Assembly: GCA_039881145.1 (NCBI GenBank)
Contig: JAYKKI010000016.1
Span: forward strand, 10,131,001-10,195,000
DNA length: 64,000 bases
From: Druceiella hillmani
Taxonomy: Eukaryota > Arthropoda > Insecta > Lepidoptera > Hepialidae
Direction: 5' to 3'
A program made the translations under genes and the position numbers. A model generated the notes under the pieces. It had not been told where the DNA came from and did no database searches. It saw only the letters and a program-made list of their open reading frames with translations. Positions 33,720 through 47,215 of the stretch are shown one piece after another. Each line of letters opens with the position of its first letter. Within the stretch, counting starts at the first letter, position 1.

Positions 33720-35880
33720 TTTAAACCTATTATTTTATTATTTTTGGAAATTAAAATGCATAAGCTTAAATTTTTTGGCAATATTACAGTTAGTTTTCTT
33801 TTAAATTACGTTCATCACTTCTGAAAAAAATTATCATATTTAAATTGATCTAAATAGAATATTTTGTCCAAAATGTTCATAGAAAAAGACGTTTTAAAGA
33901 AACCGCCAATTTGAGAAGTTTATAATAAAAGTAAATCTCTTTTAACTTATTGGTATTTTAGCTCGAAAAATCCTCATACAATTTCATCTCATTAATAATG
34001 ATTTATTACATCTCATTTTTAAACAAGCTAGATTTTACAGTTTTAGAGCTTGGTATTACTGGTTACCACGAACAATACATTTTTGTTTGAAAATACATGT
34101 TTCATCGTTTTAAATACATTCTATTTAACGCCTTTTCTGAAACTACGTCAGAAATATTTCGTTTAGACTATTTCGTAGATGTTGAAAATTTAGTTTTAAT
34201 ATATAGTTGAAATATTTCGTAGATATTGAAAATTTAGTTTTGAAAAATTTGTAAAATCGATTAAATAACAGTAAATAAATAAAAAAAACAGTTCGTAAAT
34301 AAGTAACAGTAAATAACAGTTCGAGTTCTGAATCATTAAAACAATACTTTTAGGTTTTAGACGCACTTTAATCGAATGATATAATACCTAATTATCCATG
34401 CCGGGGTTTGGTATCTATCATCTGCCTTTAATAAAGCTAATAAAGCTTTTAAATGGAGCTTTAGGGTAATAAAGCTTTTAAATGACTTTAAATACGAATA
34501 AGGAGTAAATCTGGGTAATTTAACTTACCCTTTAATATTTTATTTAGCACTGCTGAAAGTGATTTGGTAGTTTTATTAAATTACATGTTTACATTAATTT
34601 TGACTCACGGTGTTGCTTACATTAAAAAGGTAAATAATGGTGATAAGATTCAGAAACAATACGTAATAAGAGAATATTTTAGAAAGAAAGAAGTCGTTAG
34701 AGTAGATAGCCATTAGTTGATGTAGGGCTGGAATATTTTATTATATGTTTACAAAAATGTTCATGCTTTTATTTATATTTATGACTTTATATATACTGAA
34801 ATTACTTTGATAAACATATGTAAAGGTTATTCGAATTTTAAAAATTGTTACAAGTTATTTTCACAAATATAAATCTTCAAAAATGATATTCTTCGTGAGT
34901 GAAATAAACGCTACGTTAAATATTAACCGTTTTTCATTTAACACGTATATTATTTATTTTAAATATTTACCATTTGTTTATCATTTATAAAATGCAAAAA
35001 ACTCAAATAGGCATAGGGACTCCAAAATTATTTTTTAAAATAGAAAAGAAAGAAAAAGTATAGTTTTAAAAAAATTGAGATTAAATTGAGAGAAAATTGA
35101 AAATTTTTGTTTATATATTTTTTTAAATTTTTGTTTATTATATAATAGACAGAATATAATTATTTCTATTCATTAGTAAGCTGAGGGAGTGCAAACTCCC
35201 GAGTATTATCCTATTAAAACAGGCTTGTTTTACAAACCGAATATTAAAGATCAGCAACATTATATTACGCTTATAAACCTGCATAAATTATTCTGCACAT
35301 AAAACTTAGAGGCTCATAGTACTTTATAGTCAATAAATTTTTTTTCAATTATTACAAGGAAAGCTTATACATTTATCATAAACACCCAGCTGAATTTTTC
35401 AACCATAGGTTTGAAAAAAATAAAATTGTACTATGCACGCAGAGTGCATGCTTACATTAATACCAAGTACGAACTTGTTTGTTTTATGAGTTAATATTTG
35501 TCAGCAGTTATTGACATTTAACCACAAATTTGATTAACTAACATAATTAGTAATTAGTCATGAGAAATGGGTTAGTTACGTTATTCAAACACGCAAATGT
35601 AAGAAAACAATAATTTGAATACATTAAACCTAAACTGAATACTGAAAAGTATATACTGAGCAACTGGTGGAATATCAACGGCGATATTCGTTGACGTTTG
35701 GGCAAATCTATGGAGAGATCTAGAATGGACTTCCGCGAAATAAATTTGCGCGAGTCTTTTAGAGTCGAAATTGGATTTCCGGAGGGAAATATAATAATGG
35801 AAGAGATTCACTTTTATCAATTAGATAGACTAGCTGACAAACTTTTTAACTAATGGTATATTTTCACTTTCATACGAGGT
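33720..35880. other. AT-rich with small direct repeats, no gene
   Basis: ATTTCGTAGAT followed by TTGAAAATTTAGTTTT occurs twice (about 34169 and 34213). AATAAAGCTTTTAAATG occurs twice (about 34437 and 34467). The minus-strand frame 35581-35820 shows no motif or splice context. Confidence 0.5.
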
Positions 35881-35885
35881 GCGTC

Positions 35886-35930
35886 ATATATAAGAATGAC
35901 GCACGTCGTATATAAGAATGACGCACATAT
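35886..35930. repeat. Short tandem repeat, about 21-base unit
   Basis: TATATAAGAATGACGCAC is present twice in a row, followed 50 bases later by the CA/GC-rich alternating tract. Confidence 0.8.
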
Positions 35931-35982
35931 ATGTGTAGTTATATTTTATTAAGATATTAAATTTTGAAAATGTTTTTGTTTT

Positions 35983-36055
35983 AACACACACACGCACATG
36001 CATGCACGCATGCACGAACGCACGCCCGCCCGCCGGCATGCACGCAAGCACCACG
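35983..36055. repeat. Alternating purine-pyrimidine tract, CA/GC-rich
   Basis: ACACACACACGCACATGCAT and on through GCACGCATGCACG and CGCCCGCCCGCC. Alternating purine-pyrimidine sequence of this kind is prone to left-handed (Z) DNA. It is unusually GC-rich for this window. Confidence 0.85.
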
Positions 36056-36059
36056 AACA

Positions 36060-39000
36060 CATTCACACATAGATGTATATATGTATGCGGTAGATGAAGT
36101 AAAAACAAATAATTTCAGATAATGACTATTTCTCAAAAACGGTCTTACATTTATTGCTCTATGATGTTATAATGTAGCTAATTGAGTAGTTAGTGAAGTC
36201 GTATTTTAGGAATATTTAAATTATACAAAAATTCAAAGATAAAATATAACATGATGAAAAAAAGGATTTATCTGTTTCGAAATGAAATAAATTTTTAATT
36301 AACTATTAAATAAGTAATTTGATTAAGACGACTGCAACAGAAATGCCACCACATTTTAGTTGCGACCCTTTGATTTTACAACTTATAAATTATCACTATA
36401 AAAAGCATATCAAGGATATGACGTACAATAATAATTATATTAGTGACGATATTAAGTGCTAAATCTGATTTTCTGCTGCATTATTTCCGTTATTGTGAAA
36501 ATGATGAATATTAAAATATTTAAAATACTGAAATTCTCTATGTATTCAAATAATTATGAATAACATATTTATAATAAAAATTCTGTCGGAAAGTGAACTT
36601 AAAAATATACCAATCTCATCTTTCGGTCAGATGTTATACTCAGTATTGACTTTTATTAGTGGCATAAACAAAAAGAGACACAATCTCGTGGCTAAGTAGA
36701 TAATGGAGAGAATGCTACAATAAGAGGACCACTTTATTATTATTCATCAAAAGTTAGCCTTGATGCGAAAATCATCAGTCAAGATAGCTTTTATGATTGT
36801 CAGCCGCCAACTATTTATGTCGATAATATAATGTTGCGTTGTAATTTTCCAGGAAAATGTTTTATTTGACAGTCTGTTCAAAATCCCTTCATACTTGTTT
36901 AAGGTATTAAATTTGTTTGAAAAATCAGGAAAAATCATAAATTCGACATTGTGAGCTAAATGTTATTTAAAGAAAATTAACAAGTGTCAGTGAATATTAA
37001 ATGAGTTTGTCAATGTTATTAGTTCATGCGGCGTAGATAATTTATATCTTCTACGATACAACTACATTTCAAATGAAGGCTGATTTTACCTCTAAAGTAT
37101 AATTCCTCGTATAATATACCTTCTATTGCGATAATTTTTTAAAGGTTTTATGTTATTATATAATTTTGTGTTACTATTTTATGTAAAAGCATACTATTTT
37201 TCGGTGAAGGATACCTAAAAAATATTTGCATGCATATTTCCAATGATCTATGTTATATTCTTTGTTTCAATACACGCTATTATCTGCTATATACCACTTA
37301 CAGTATTCTCATTTTACATACTTGCTTTACTTCATCCTCTCTACTTATAACGTACACGTTATTTTCCATTAAATAGGGAAAAATTAATCCCATGTTCATA
37401 ATTTCTGACTTCGATATTTTTTTCTGACTTTGATTACACAAATATGGTCTATCATTGGATAGTAATTATTCAAAAAATGTTTGCATTAATATTTACTGAC
37501 GTAATAAAACATTTTAAAGCGAGAAAGCGTTAGCGAATATAATTACTTATGCATTGAAATTAAATTTATGATTTTGTTTTATTGGTGCGCGTGTATGCTA
37601 AAATTTTGATTAATAAAGTATTCATGACACGTGTAGTTAGCGAACCAACTAGATCGAAGGAATACTTCGGCAAACGAAAGAACTTTCAGAAATAGTTCGA
37701 CTTGCTTTCTGATCCGAGTTGATTAGTTTATTACTCGTTCGCTAATCACCGTTTGCCAAACACTAGAATTTTTCAGTCATTCACTCTCTCGACTGATCCC
37801 TACACGGCTCTTATAATGTCGCAAATATAATATCGTGTCATGTTTGGTAACATATTTTACCAAATTCCTTGCAAAGTTGAGAGTAAAATTTAAGCGCATA
37901 AACCGCATCAGTTAATTATAGTTTGGAAATATTTTTTTTTGGATGTTAATAAATAAAACATTTGTCTCATTGTTCTCATTTTATATACTTGTATCTAAAA
38001 GGCAGTACCTTCTTTTCTTGTGTGTAAGTTTTGTAAAATAATTACTAGAAGGCGTCGCCTTTTAATTTATTAAACATTCTACCACTCTATTTTAGCCACA
38101 AAATAAGTAAAAGTTGAAACACACGAACACATTTTACTGACATCATAGACAAGATGATAAATATAAACTATTCATACTTTTATTTGTGCTATAGAACATT
38201 CAAATGAAGCCTAAATCTATATGTAGAAAGAAAACATGATTTGATGGAATTACTATTGAATAACTTATAGTAAACTAGAACGAGCGGCAAAATAAATTAA
38301 GCGCTCATAGCAGAGAATTAAATACCCAACACTTAAACATTTCACTACTCAATATAATTTAGGAAGACTTTAAGAATATTTGAAAAGGAAGCATTATAAA
38401 TAATGGAGTATATAAAATTTTGTAACTATTAACTTTATCACTAGATATTTGAACTCAGATTTAAAAATTACACTAAGCAGAAATATTGAGGCGAAGAACT
38501 TAAATCTTGATTTACTCAGTGTAAAATCAAAATTACAAAAACAATATTTGCCAAAAAAATATTTGTATTACAAAAATAATGAATAAAAATACACAGTACT
38601 TATAACAAGTACTGTGTATTTTTATTCATAAGAAATGGAAATGAAAACATTCCTCAAAATGAATAATTCTGTAACCCCTAATTTAAATGTAAATTTGGAG
38701 AAAATTTATATCAGCCATTATAGGTCTCCTCTTATTATTTTAACTTCTCTCGGGAGAATTTCCCTTAATGTCGACTATTATTATTTTTATTAAAATCAGA
38801 ATGGGGAAAATGATTCCACAGAGTTTTCTGGGATCAATTTCAATACATATTTATGTAATTTCTCTATCGTGTATACTACTTAAATATAAATGTTTATTAA
38901 ATACATATATTTGGTTAATATTTTGTTTTGTGTAAATTTTGAATAAGTTTAAGTATGTTATAAACTTTGATATTTGTACTGAAAATTATCTTAAAGTATT

Positions 39001-39800
39001 ATTTAAATTATTATATTAATTTAAAATATTATTTAAATTAATAAGTGAATTTAATATTTAATTTTACGAAATCGATGGAACCGTACTAAAATACTGTAAA
39101 ATTAGATATATTTTATAATCTTGGCGTAAACATTTAATTTGGTTAAACGATAAATCTGCTATTTTTGGAAGTAAAGTTCTTACAATTTACGTACGTCAAC
39201 TACAAGTGATGAGAATTATGTAGCCACCGAGATACTACTGTCGAAAAGTATAAATCAAGTGGTACACTTAGATGTGTTTATAAAGTTTCAGAGATTTCAA
39301 TTATTCATTATTATATCCATATCCTCAGAAAGTTTAAAATAAATAATACGGTGATGTTTTAAGTAAATTTACGTTAAGTATAAATAAAGCGCAAATGATC
39401 TTACATGTAGTATAATCGGCCATTTAAACGCACATGTTGTAAGTTTATAAATATTAGCCTAAATTAAGCTTATCTTAAAGATAAGATAAGCTGACTAGCA
39501 TAGAAAATAAGCGGTGTTAATTCTTACTCTTCTTACCAGAATAATGTATTTACCTTCAAGAACAAATGTTTTTGACGCACAGGTATAGTTAAGGCGATAA
39601 AAATAATAAATTACATAAACATTAAGTAGCCCATAAATTGAGAATGAAATTTAGACTTCTAGACAAACAAAGTAATGAGCATAACTTATGAAAGTTTGCG
39701 CCAAAATTTTTAAAATAATATGGTTATAATTATAAAGTATTATTAAGCGTCTTTATTATATATGTATTTGACTAAATTATTCACATACTTTTTATTATTA
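36060..39800. other. No gene recognised
   Basis: AT-rich. It contains the palindromes at 38580-38628 and about 39470-39492. The stretch 37630-37800 is a little richer in GC, with imperfect inverted words TTAGCGAACC and GTTCGCTAA and a TCAGTCATTCACTCTCTCG stretch that resembles an arthropod initiator. Neither is enough to call a promoter. Confidence 0.45.
38580..38628. repeat. 49-base inverted repeat, 22-base perfect arms
   Basis: TGAATAAAAATACACAGTAC plus TT pairs exactly with its complement after ATAAC. Confidence 0.9.
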
Positions 39801-39810
39801 AAACTGTTAT

Positions 39811-39817
<7 letters not shown>

Positions 39818-39880
<63 letters not shown>
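39818..39880. repeat. (TA)n microsatellite
   Basis: About 60 bases of pure TA. Confidence 0.95.
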
Positions 39881-39885
<5 letters not shown>

Positions 39886-39897
39886 AATGGATTGGTG

Positions 39898-40044
39898 TTA
39901 TTGAACTAAAGCTTTTAAATCAAGGGCCGCAATATACAGACCTCTTCCAGTTTTGTCCAATGAATTCTGTCATATTCATCCATTTTTTGCTGGCCATCTT
40001 AATCACGTCATCTGGCCAAAGTATGCATGATTTGCTCATGCTCC
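39898..40044 (-). pseudogene. LINE 3' remnant (C-terminal tail of reverse-transcriptase ORF)
   Basis: On the minus strand the frame reads WPDDVIKMASKKWMN, then a poorly conserved linker and NW before a stop. This matches the W-x-DDI-x-K-x-A-x-x-x-W-M tail that ends many LINE ORF2 proteins. A one-base shift after NWKR lets the frame continue as GLYIAALDLKALVQ and stop, which fits the family's end better. That implies a frameshift at about 39945. Its upstream domains are absent. It is a different LINE lineage from the 29 kb copy. Confidence 0.6.
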
Positions 40045-40049
40045 ACTAG

Positions 40050-41295
40050 TCCTGTCTATGTTCTATTGTCATTCTGGAAATAAAGGCAACCAATATTGAT
40101 ATATCATATATCGATATACATATACATGTTGATGAATGTTGGAAATGTAAAAAAGTACTTGAAAACTTGTGGGAGATTAAGTGTCAAAATTTATGAAAGC
40201 CATACACGGCATTCAAAATTAAGCTTTAGAAGTTTTTTGCCGTCCGTTTTCATTAGACGTCGCAATTTAGCCTCGTAAAGCCATTGAAAATAAATAAACA
40301 ACTGCATACTATAATAGCTACCCAGCTCAAATTACAGAAAATATTAATATTTGATTGAAAATGTATTTGTGATTTCAAATGTCGGTTTTAAGAAACTACT
40401 TTTTTAATGAACTATGCCAATTGATCTTCCTATACTAAATTTATAAATATTATAAGAATACAGCTTTTCATAATTACTATCGTTTTAATTGGGTTACAAA
40501 TTAACGGTAATATAACTATAAAAGCAACATACTAATACAATTTCGGAAATTTTCTTAGCATATATGTGGAAGTACATTTTATAAACAATATCTAAAGGGG
40601 TAGCTTTGTATCAAAATGAGAGACACAACAGGGGCACAGCGCTATATAAAAAGGAAGAGGTCTTTTCATTAGGGTTTACAAAGTTTTGATTAAAGGCATG
40701 TGTTTACTTTGAAAACTGACAATAAATTGTCACTTTATAACATTTCAATAGAGTGGCAGATTCTCATGGCTTTTATTGACTCCACTTTTTAACTCGCTAT
40801 CTAGTTTAACCATTTTAATGCAACTATGAAATGAAATTTAGCCAAAAAAAAATAATTTTTTGAATAGTTTTTATTCAATGTTCTAAACGAAACGAAACTT
40901 TCTCCAATAATGTACCAATATACCTTATTTAGAATATAAGTTGCATCAAATTCATTTTAATAGATATAGCGAATGGTAATTTGCTGTAGTAGTTTTACAT
41001 GTTTTGTTCGTTATTATATATTTATTTTCAATTTGAAGTAGGAAAAGTGTAATTATTTTCCATATTTATTACTAGCTTAAAACTATTTGTGTTTTCTGCA
41101 AAAATATAACTATTTTTGATAATTATATTAAAGATTAAAGGAAATTTTTTTTCGGATGAATTATTCAGTTTAAAATTAATTCGATGTATCGATGTAATGA
41201 TTTACCCCAACTAGTTCACACCTCAAGATGTTTATTTCTACAATTTTAATCATTTAAGGATTAAGGAGATAATTTTCCATTTAACAATTTCATAA
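40050..41295. other. No gene recognised
   Basis: AT-rich. The 60-codon frame at 40096 has no motif. Confidence 0.5.
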
Positions 41296-41301
41296 CATTT
41301 C

Positions 41302-41497
41302 GCAGGGGAAGGGGAAGAAGGAACGGAGAAGGGTGTGGTGAGGGTGTGAAGGGGAGACGAAGGGGTGGGTGAGCGTAGGCCGAGGAAGGGGTATGTGAAA
41401 AGGGATGGGGAGGGGCGGTGAAGATGAGAAGTGGTGAAGAGGAATAAGAAAGTGTAGTGGAAGGCGAAGGGAACAGACGCGAAGGGAAGGAAGTTAC
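41302..41497. repeat. Purine-rich (GA) block, about 195 bp
   Basis: The plus strand is almost wholly G and A (GGGGAAGGGGAAGAAGGAAC and so on), with occasional T and C. The minus-strand 91-codon frame through it is a Ser/Pro/Thr-rich artefact. Such tracts can form intramolecular triplex (H-DNA). Confidence 0.95.
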
Positions 41498-41647
41498 AGA
41501 CGTTATTGTTTGCTTTGAAAATCACATGTCTTTAATTTAAACAACACAATAATTATGTAATAACTTCTTTATATGTAACCAATATCTGAGGGATTAATCA
41601 TTACAAATGTGTAAATTCATCTATAAATATTAAAGAAAAAAAAATAT

Positions 41648-42114
41648 CACCCTTCCCTGTCCCTTTCCCTTCACCTTCTCCTCCCCTCCATCTCACCCTT
41701 CCCTTCCCCGTCCCTACCGCTCCCTATTCCCTTCCCTTACGCTCCCCCTTCCCTTACGCTTCCCCTTCCCTTTCGCTTCCCCTTCCCATTCCCCTCCTCC
41801 TGTACTCCCCTAGCCCGCCCCCAATCCCATCCCTTGAAACCCGCCCTTCTCTTTCCCTCCCCCTCTCCTTTCCCTCCCCCTTTCTCTCCAACCACTTCCC
41901 TACACCTCTAACCACACTTAACCTCCCCACCCTTACCCCTACCCTCCCCTTCCAATCCTCCTTCCCCTCCTCTTACAACCCCCCTTTCACCCACCCCTGC
42001 CCCTCCCTTCCCCATCCCCCACCCCTACCCGCTCCCTATCCCATCACCACCTCTCCTCCTCCCCTCCCCCATTCTCTTCCCCTCTCTCTCTTCCTGTCCC
42101 GAGCCGTTCTCTCT
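41648..42114. repeat. Pyrimidine-rich (CT) block, about 465 bp
   Basis: The plus strand is almost wholly C and T (CCCTTCCCCTTCCC-type words). No fixed repeat period is visible. Together with the purine block 150 bases upstream it forms a loose inverted arrangement, since GA on one side can pair with CT on the other. Confidence 0.95.
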
Positions 42115-42171
42115 TAAGTTTTTTCATTCAAAAGTTATTAAGTCTTAATAACAGTGTTCATAGCAATTTTG

Positions 42172-42173
<2 letters not shown>

Positions 42174-42224
<51 letters not shown>
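42174..42224. repeat. (TA)n microsatellite
   Basis: About 50 bases of pure TA directly after the pyrimidine block. Confidence 0.95.
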
Positions 42225-42226
<2 letters not shown>

Positions 42227-42229
42227 TAT

Positions 42230-45200
42230 TCAAGAATTAGCTCATCAGGACTCGTTAATCTATGAAAGTAATTAACAGCTCGTTTGAAAATCATTTGGAT
42301 TTATTTATTTATAACGTCTCATTTTATTACGATTTTGCCGTAATTCAAACAATTATATCGTAAATGTTACCAATTATACTTCTAAGTGAATTATTATATT
42401 GTCTATAATGGCGTAAAAGCTATTTATAATTTGTTTGATTTTTAGCATTTTAAAATTTATTATACCTGTTTTGATAAATAAACATTTTTATTGCTTGCCT
42501 TTCCTGATTGTTTAACGACACAATTAATAATATATATACTACCGTAACCTACCACTTATGTTTATATTAAAATATACTTTGACTTATTAAAAAACTGATT
42601 AATTTCGTGAGGATTCAGGATATTTTTATTGTTAAATTCAAGTTCTATTTAACAGTTATTTCCAGCTTAAAGTATACGCTGTTATTTGAATCTCTATGAA
42701 CTTGTTCATGTACTTTTATCATATGAACATAATTTCTCTGATAATTAAATATAATATATTAAAATCGGTGTAAGAAAAATTAACTATGTTGGTTACTAAA
42801 TGCTTACTTAACATACAATAATACGATATTTTTTTCAATCACAGAACATTTGTATTACAGAGTAAAATTCATATCGATCATTAGGTTTAGTCCCAAAATT
42901 TATATATGTATTTTTGATAAAACAGGATCACAGTGAATTTATTTTTAGTACCCTATTACTATGAAAATAATAACAAACAACAAATTGAATTTAAGAAATA
43001 AAAAAAATCGATCTAACTTAAATAAATAATATACTAAATATAAGAGCGTTAACTGAAACTTTTTTTGTAGTTGTATATTGTTTGCGTATATTAATTTATT
43101 TGCAAAATATTGACATCATTAAAACATAAATCAATTTCTAAATCAGTTTCTAAACCGTGCTGACAGCGAGTCAAATCTCCTTAGAAGATTTGACTCGCTG
43201 TCAAAACGGATGTGGCGTTTACGTGTCTATGATGTATGCATATATGTAAAAAGAGAAAGAGATAATAAGAGAGAGATGGATAATACTTGGTAATTGTCTA
43301 AGTATTACTTTTGATATGGCACTGAATCCAAAAATCTGTAACGTTTCAAATCTGAAAGCGATTGGACATTTATTATTTGATTCCTTTTACTATTTAATTA
43401 CTTAAAGTGATTTTCATAAAACTATCATCATTACTTTGTAAATAATTTTTCCAAGACAGTTTTTGTTTTTTTTATTGTTTGCATTAGTTTTGTAAATAAT
43501 TCCTAACCTACCTGCCTAATAGCATTTTAAGTTCTTAGTATGCATCTACATACACATGCACCTAACTATTTAGTCTGTCGTTTGCGTTAAGATAAATCAA
43601 ACGAGTTCAACCCATAGGTTATATAACAGGGATATGTATAACTTACGACTAGAGAATTCTTTTCACCAGGTTTCTTTTCAACAGTTCTTCACGATATCTC
43701 CGGAGTACGTTTTTAGATTTTGACAATATTTACATACGACTTAACCAAAATTATTTTATTTCAAACAAAAATGTGTGACTACAAATACATGAAAAAATAT
43801 ATACGCATCGAATTGGGAAATTCCACCTTTTTTGCAATCGGTTAAAAACGGTTGTTTTTCGACTAAACGTTATAATTCATTTTACAAGAATTATTTTGTT
43901 AAACGGATCTGATATATGTCAATTATATTTATATTTACAATTTTAAGGACCTACTGTTGCATATGAGTACTTACCTTAAGACTTTTCAATTTAAGTCGCC
44001 CTTAAAAGGTAGCCAAATTTAGGGAAAAAACCAGTAAATAAATATAAAAATAATAAATTCAGTTAAATGAAATGATTTTTAAAATAGGAAATGGTTATCA
44101 ATTTAATATTACTAAATCAATTTTCAACATACCACATAGAAGTTAAAGTAGAAATTAATTAATCGAATATCTTGCGATTGTTAAAATTATCAATCAATAA
44201 ACATTTAAACTTTAAATCAATGGATTTTCCTTTTTTCTATCTATTTCCGTTTACTCGATCGTGAAGCATGTTTTTAGTTTTTCATACCAGTAGCTTATTA
44301 ATCTCACAGGTTAATAAATGTGTTAATTCTACTTTGTAATTTATTTAGGAAATCTTAAATTTAAAATATTTTTATTAAATTTTTGCCATTCTTATTAAAT
44401 CGAACTCCAAATAAATGCAATAAAGACATTTATCCGCACTAACATCAATGAGTTTGTTTATTACTTTTGTTTTTATGCCTCAACAACTGGACAAATCTTT
44501 TTGTTTATAGCCTGTGTCATAGAGATGGACATCCAATGACTTATTAATTTTCATGTAAATTATTTATTGGGTAATCCCCGTTCCCGTTTTGATAAACAAT
44601 ACTTTTGTTAGAAGGAGTGGGTGAAAATAAATAGAAAAGGTGAACATAAACATATAATATAATTAATAATATGACTTTTTACAGCAGAATAGACATTTTT
44701 TTCCTTAATGCTTTTTCCTTGATTCTGTACATTCTAACCATTTTTCCACTTTCAATGCTAAAATCAGAATTTTTAATTTTTTGTTGTTTTACCACCATTT
44801 TTCCGTGGAAGCTAATTACATATTGAATAGGAAAGTATTCCGCCCAAAACAAGAATTAGAACAATTGTCCTGTATGAAATATTTTATGTGATATGTACAT
44901 GAAATATTATCAATAAAGCGAACCGACATTTTCCAGTGTTCTTATCTAATATACTCAAAAAATTCTTCGTAAAAGATTATTTTTACTAGCGTGACCACAA
45001 ATTGTAATAAAAATCAAACAAACGTAAATGTCTCCATAGTCTTCAATTCCGATCTATTGCGTTTTCTTAAACGATTTATATGCTTTGAACCTTATCACTG
45101 CGTTTCACGAACCTTTTTGTCGTAGTTATTTAATAGAAATTGTATTCTTTAAAACTCCAGAGTCTTTTAAAATAACATATATCTATTTTATTTCATTGAA

Positions 45201-46680
45201 ATTTATGTTACATGAAAATGACTAGCGTCAAACGTTCCTATACGAAAACGTCTTTGAAATAAAAGTTATTTGTTAAGTTGTTGTTAGTTGTTGTTCTTAG
45301 ATTTGTTGTTAATTGTTGTACTTAAATAAAGAATCATATTTTATGAAAAACAGTTTTTGAACAAATAAACATTGTTCCAAAATTAACTATCATATAATTT
45401 GAAATTTATTTATTTATTAATTTAACATTGATATGCCTTTTAGATAAGTTAAGTCTAGTTTAGTTGCTGCTCTCCTGTACTCGTATGCTTGCCTGCAATT
45501 AGTTTTATTTAAAAAAAAAAGATTATATTATATAATTCATAGACGTATAAACTAATTTTAATTAGATCTTGACCGAGTAAAGAAAAATGGAGTGTAAAAT
45601 GTAGGTAGCGCCATTTAGCGACAATCTACACAGTATTGATTTATTGCGAAATTACATGATGCGATTTTTATACGATAGTTATATGTCATAGCTCTATGAC
45701 ACGATTATTTTATGTTCCATAAGAGCTTGTTTTAAATATGCTTTACCTTTTGAAGCCTAATCATATGTTTTTATAATTATTTTTTTAAACCAAATTTTGC
45801 TCCCATGTAGGAAGATTTGAAAAACGAATAAACCTTCATTTAATTATTTATTTTTAGGATATTTTCATCATGCTTTGGGTTAATGCTTCAATCTGAATTT
45901 TTTTCCAAAACTATGTTTGAATTCTCATTTTATCCTTTCAGGGGTTGAAATTTTTATATGCCTCTTTGTCCACTGCCTACATATTATATGGTAACATATA
46001 TTAAAATTTCATATTTCTAGAACACAGAGCACTCAGTAAGTTTCTTGTTTTATATACAATGGATAATTTTGTTAAGTTCGGTATACTTGAGGAGATATTG
46101 ACAAGAGTATATAAAATTATTAAGATTGTCGAAATTTATATGTAGTAAAAATTATAATAAAGTCATTTAACACTGTAAATGAACTCCTATGAACAGATAT
46201 ATGTAGTCTGCTGCGTAGTTGGAAATAGCAGAGTGATTTAGATTTTCGCTGTCAATCAGGCTAAAATGACGGAATAATGAGAAAAAAGAAAAGCAGTCAA
46301 TATCAAAATAGAACTCTTAAAGATATGGCAAGCCAAGAGATGATATATTTATCTCCAAATTTTCTAATTAGCGTTTTATGTGGTACATTGAGATATTCTC
46401 TCTCTCCGTTGGCCCATACTTAAAAATGCACCGTTGTTAATTAAATAAAAACAGTACTTAAAAGACCTAAATAAATAAATTAGTGTTCAAAAGCGGTTCA
46501 TGCCGATAATAAAAAGTGAATTAGTGTAAAAATAACTGAAAACTTTTATGTTAAAAATACTAGAACTGAAATTTAATTATTAACAATATCAGCCAAAGTT
46601 AAAGTTTAATCTGTGTTAATTAAAGAAAAAGTGAGTTATACGAAATTTAACCAGTAACTAAGTGAATAATGAAAAAATGG
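42230..46680. other. No gene recognised
   Basis: AT-rich. It holds the palindrome at 43161-43203, a short GAGA-rich run at 43250-43280, GTTGTT-type repeats at 45273-45320, and a GGTAGCGCCATTTAGCG phrase at 45605 that is echoed in the opposite orientation near 59673. No coding frame. Confidence 0.5.
43161..43203. repeat. 43-base inverted repeat, 18-base perfect arms
   Basis: TGACAGCGAGTCAAATCT pairs exactly with AGATTTGACTCGCTGTCA over a 7-base loop. Confidence 0.9.
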
Positions 46681-46684
46681 GCTG

Positions 46685-47215
46685 TATGGAAAGTGCGACG
46701 TCACAACGATAACAGCAACAGCGCTGCTGACTAGCATCTGTATCGACCGCATTCTTCACCGCTCACTCAGCAGCTGTCTTCGGTCGGTGCAGAGGCGTGC
46801 GCTGCCTTTCGGTGCAGCGATACGGGTTTGCACACCGTTTTCAATACAAGTGACCTCGTCTTTTTCATTACTTTTTTTTTGATTGCGTATAGTAGTGAAG
46901 ATCGCCGGTTTATTTAAAATATTATTACTTGTCCCAACTTCTGATCAGTCTATAATTTTGATGCTTCTGCCTGCCTCCAATCATCATGGCGATTCGCATA
47001 GTAACAGCTCTGGAGGTGGAACACAGGCTTCTAGCCGCATTAAAACAGCTTAAGGAATCTAGAGATTTGTTCAGAAAAAGAGTTTAGTGAGGAAGAGATA
47101 AAAAATGTTGTAGGTGAAATCATTTGACTTCAAGACGAACTAGTGGAGATTCATTTACACCGGTGGATGAATTACATTAGTGGATGTATTGTAACATGAA
47201 ATCATCGAATCACTT
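46685..47215 (+). promoter_or_regulatory. GC-richer island with possible 5' exon or processed pseudogene
   Basis: 46695-46860 has an unusual density of CpG (GTGCGACGTCAC, TTCGGTCGG, GAGGCGTGCGCTGCC), including a CRE-like CGACGTCAC, as at a gene start. Downstream two starts compete. ATG at 46961 gives MLLPASNHHGDSHSNSSGGG and stops after 30 codons; ATG at 46986 gives MAIRIVTALEVEHRLLAALK and stops after 33. A third frame continues with EFSEEEIKNVVGEI, one stop, then LQDELVEIHLHRWMN. Three adjoining protein-like frames suggest either a frameshifted processed pseudogene or a 5' exon with upstream frames. A weak donor GGAG|GTGG at 47016 would be in phase with the terminal exon candidate at 50442. 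No family is recognised. Confidence 0.35.

Noticed and set aside
41250..41525. 91-codon Ser/Pro/Thr-rich minus-strand frame
   Set aside because: It translates a GA/CT simple-sequence block and has no domain.
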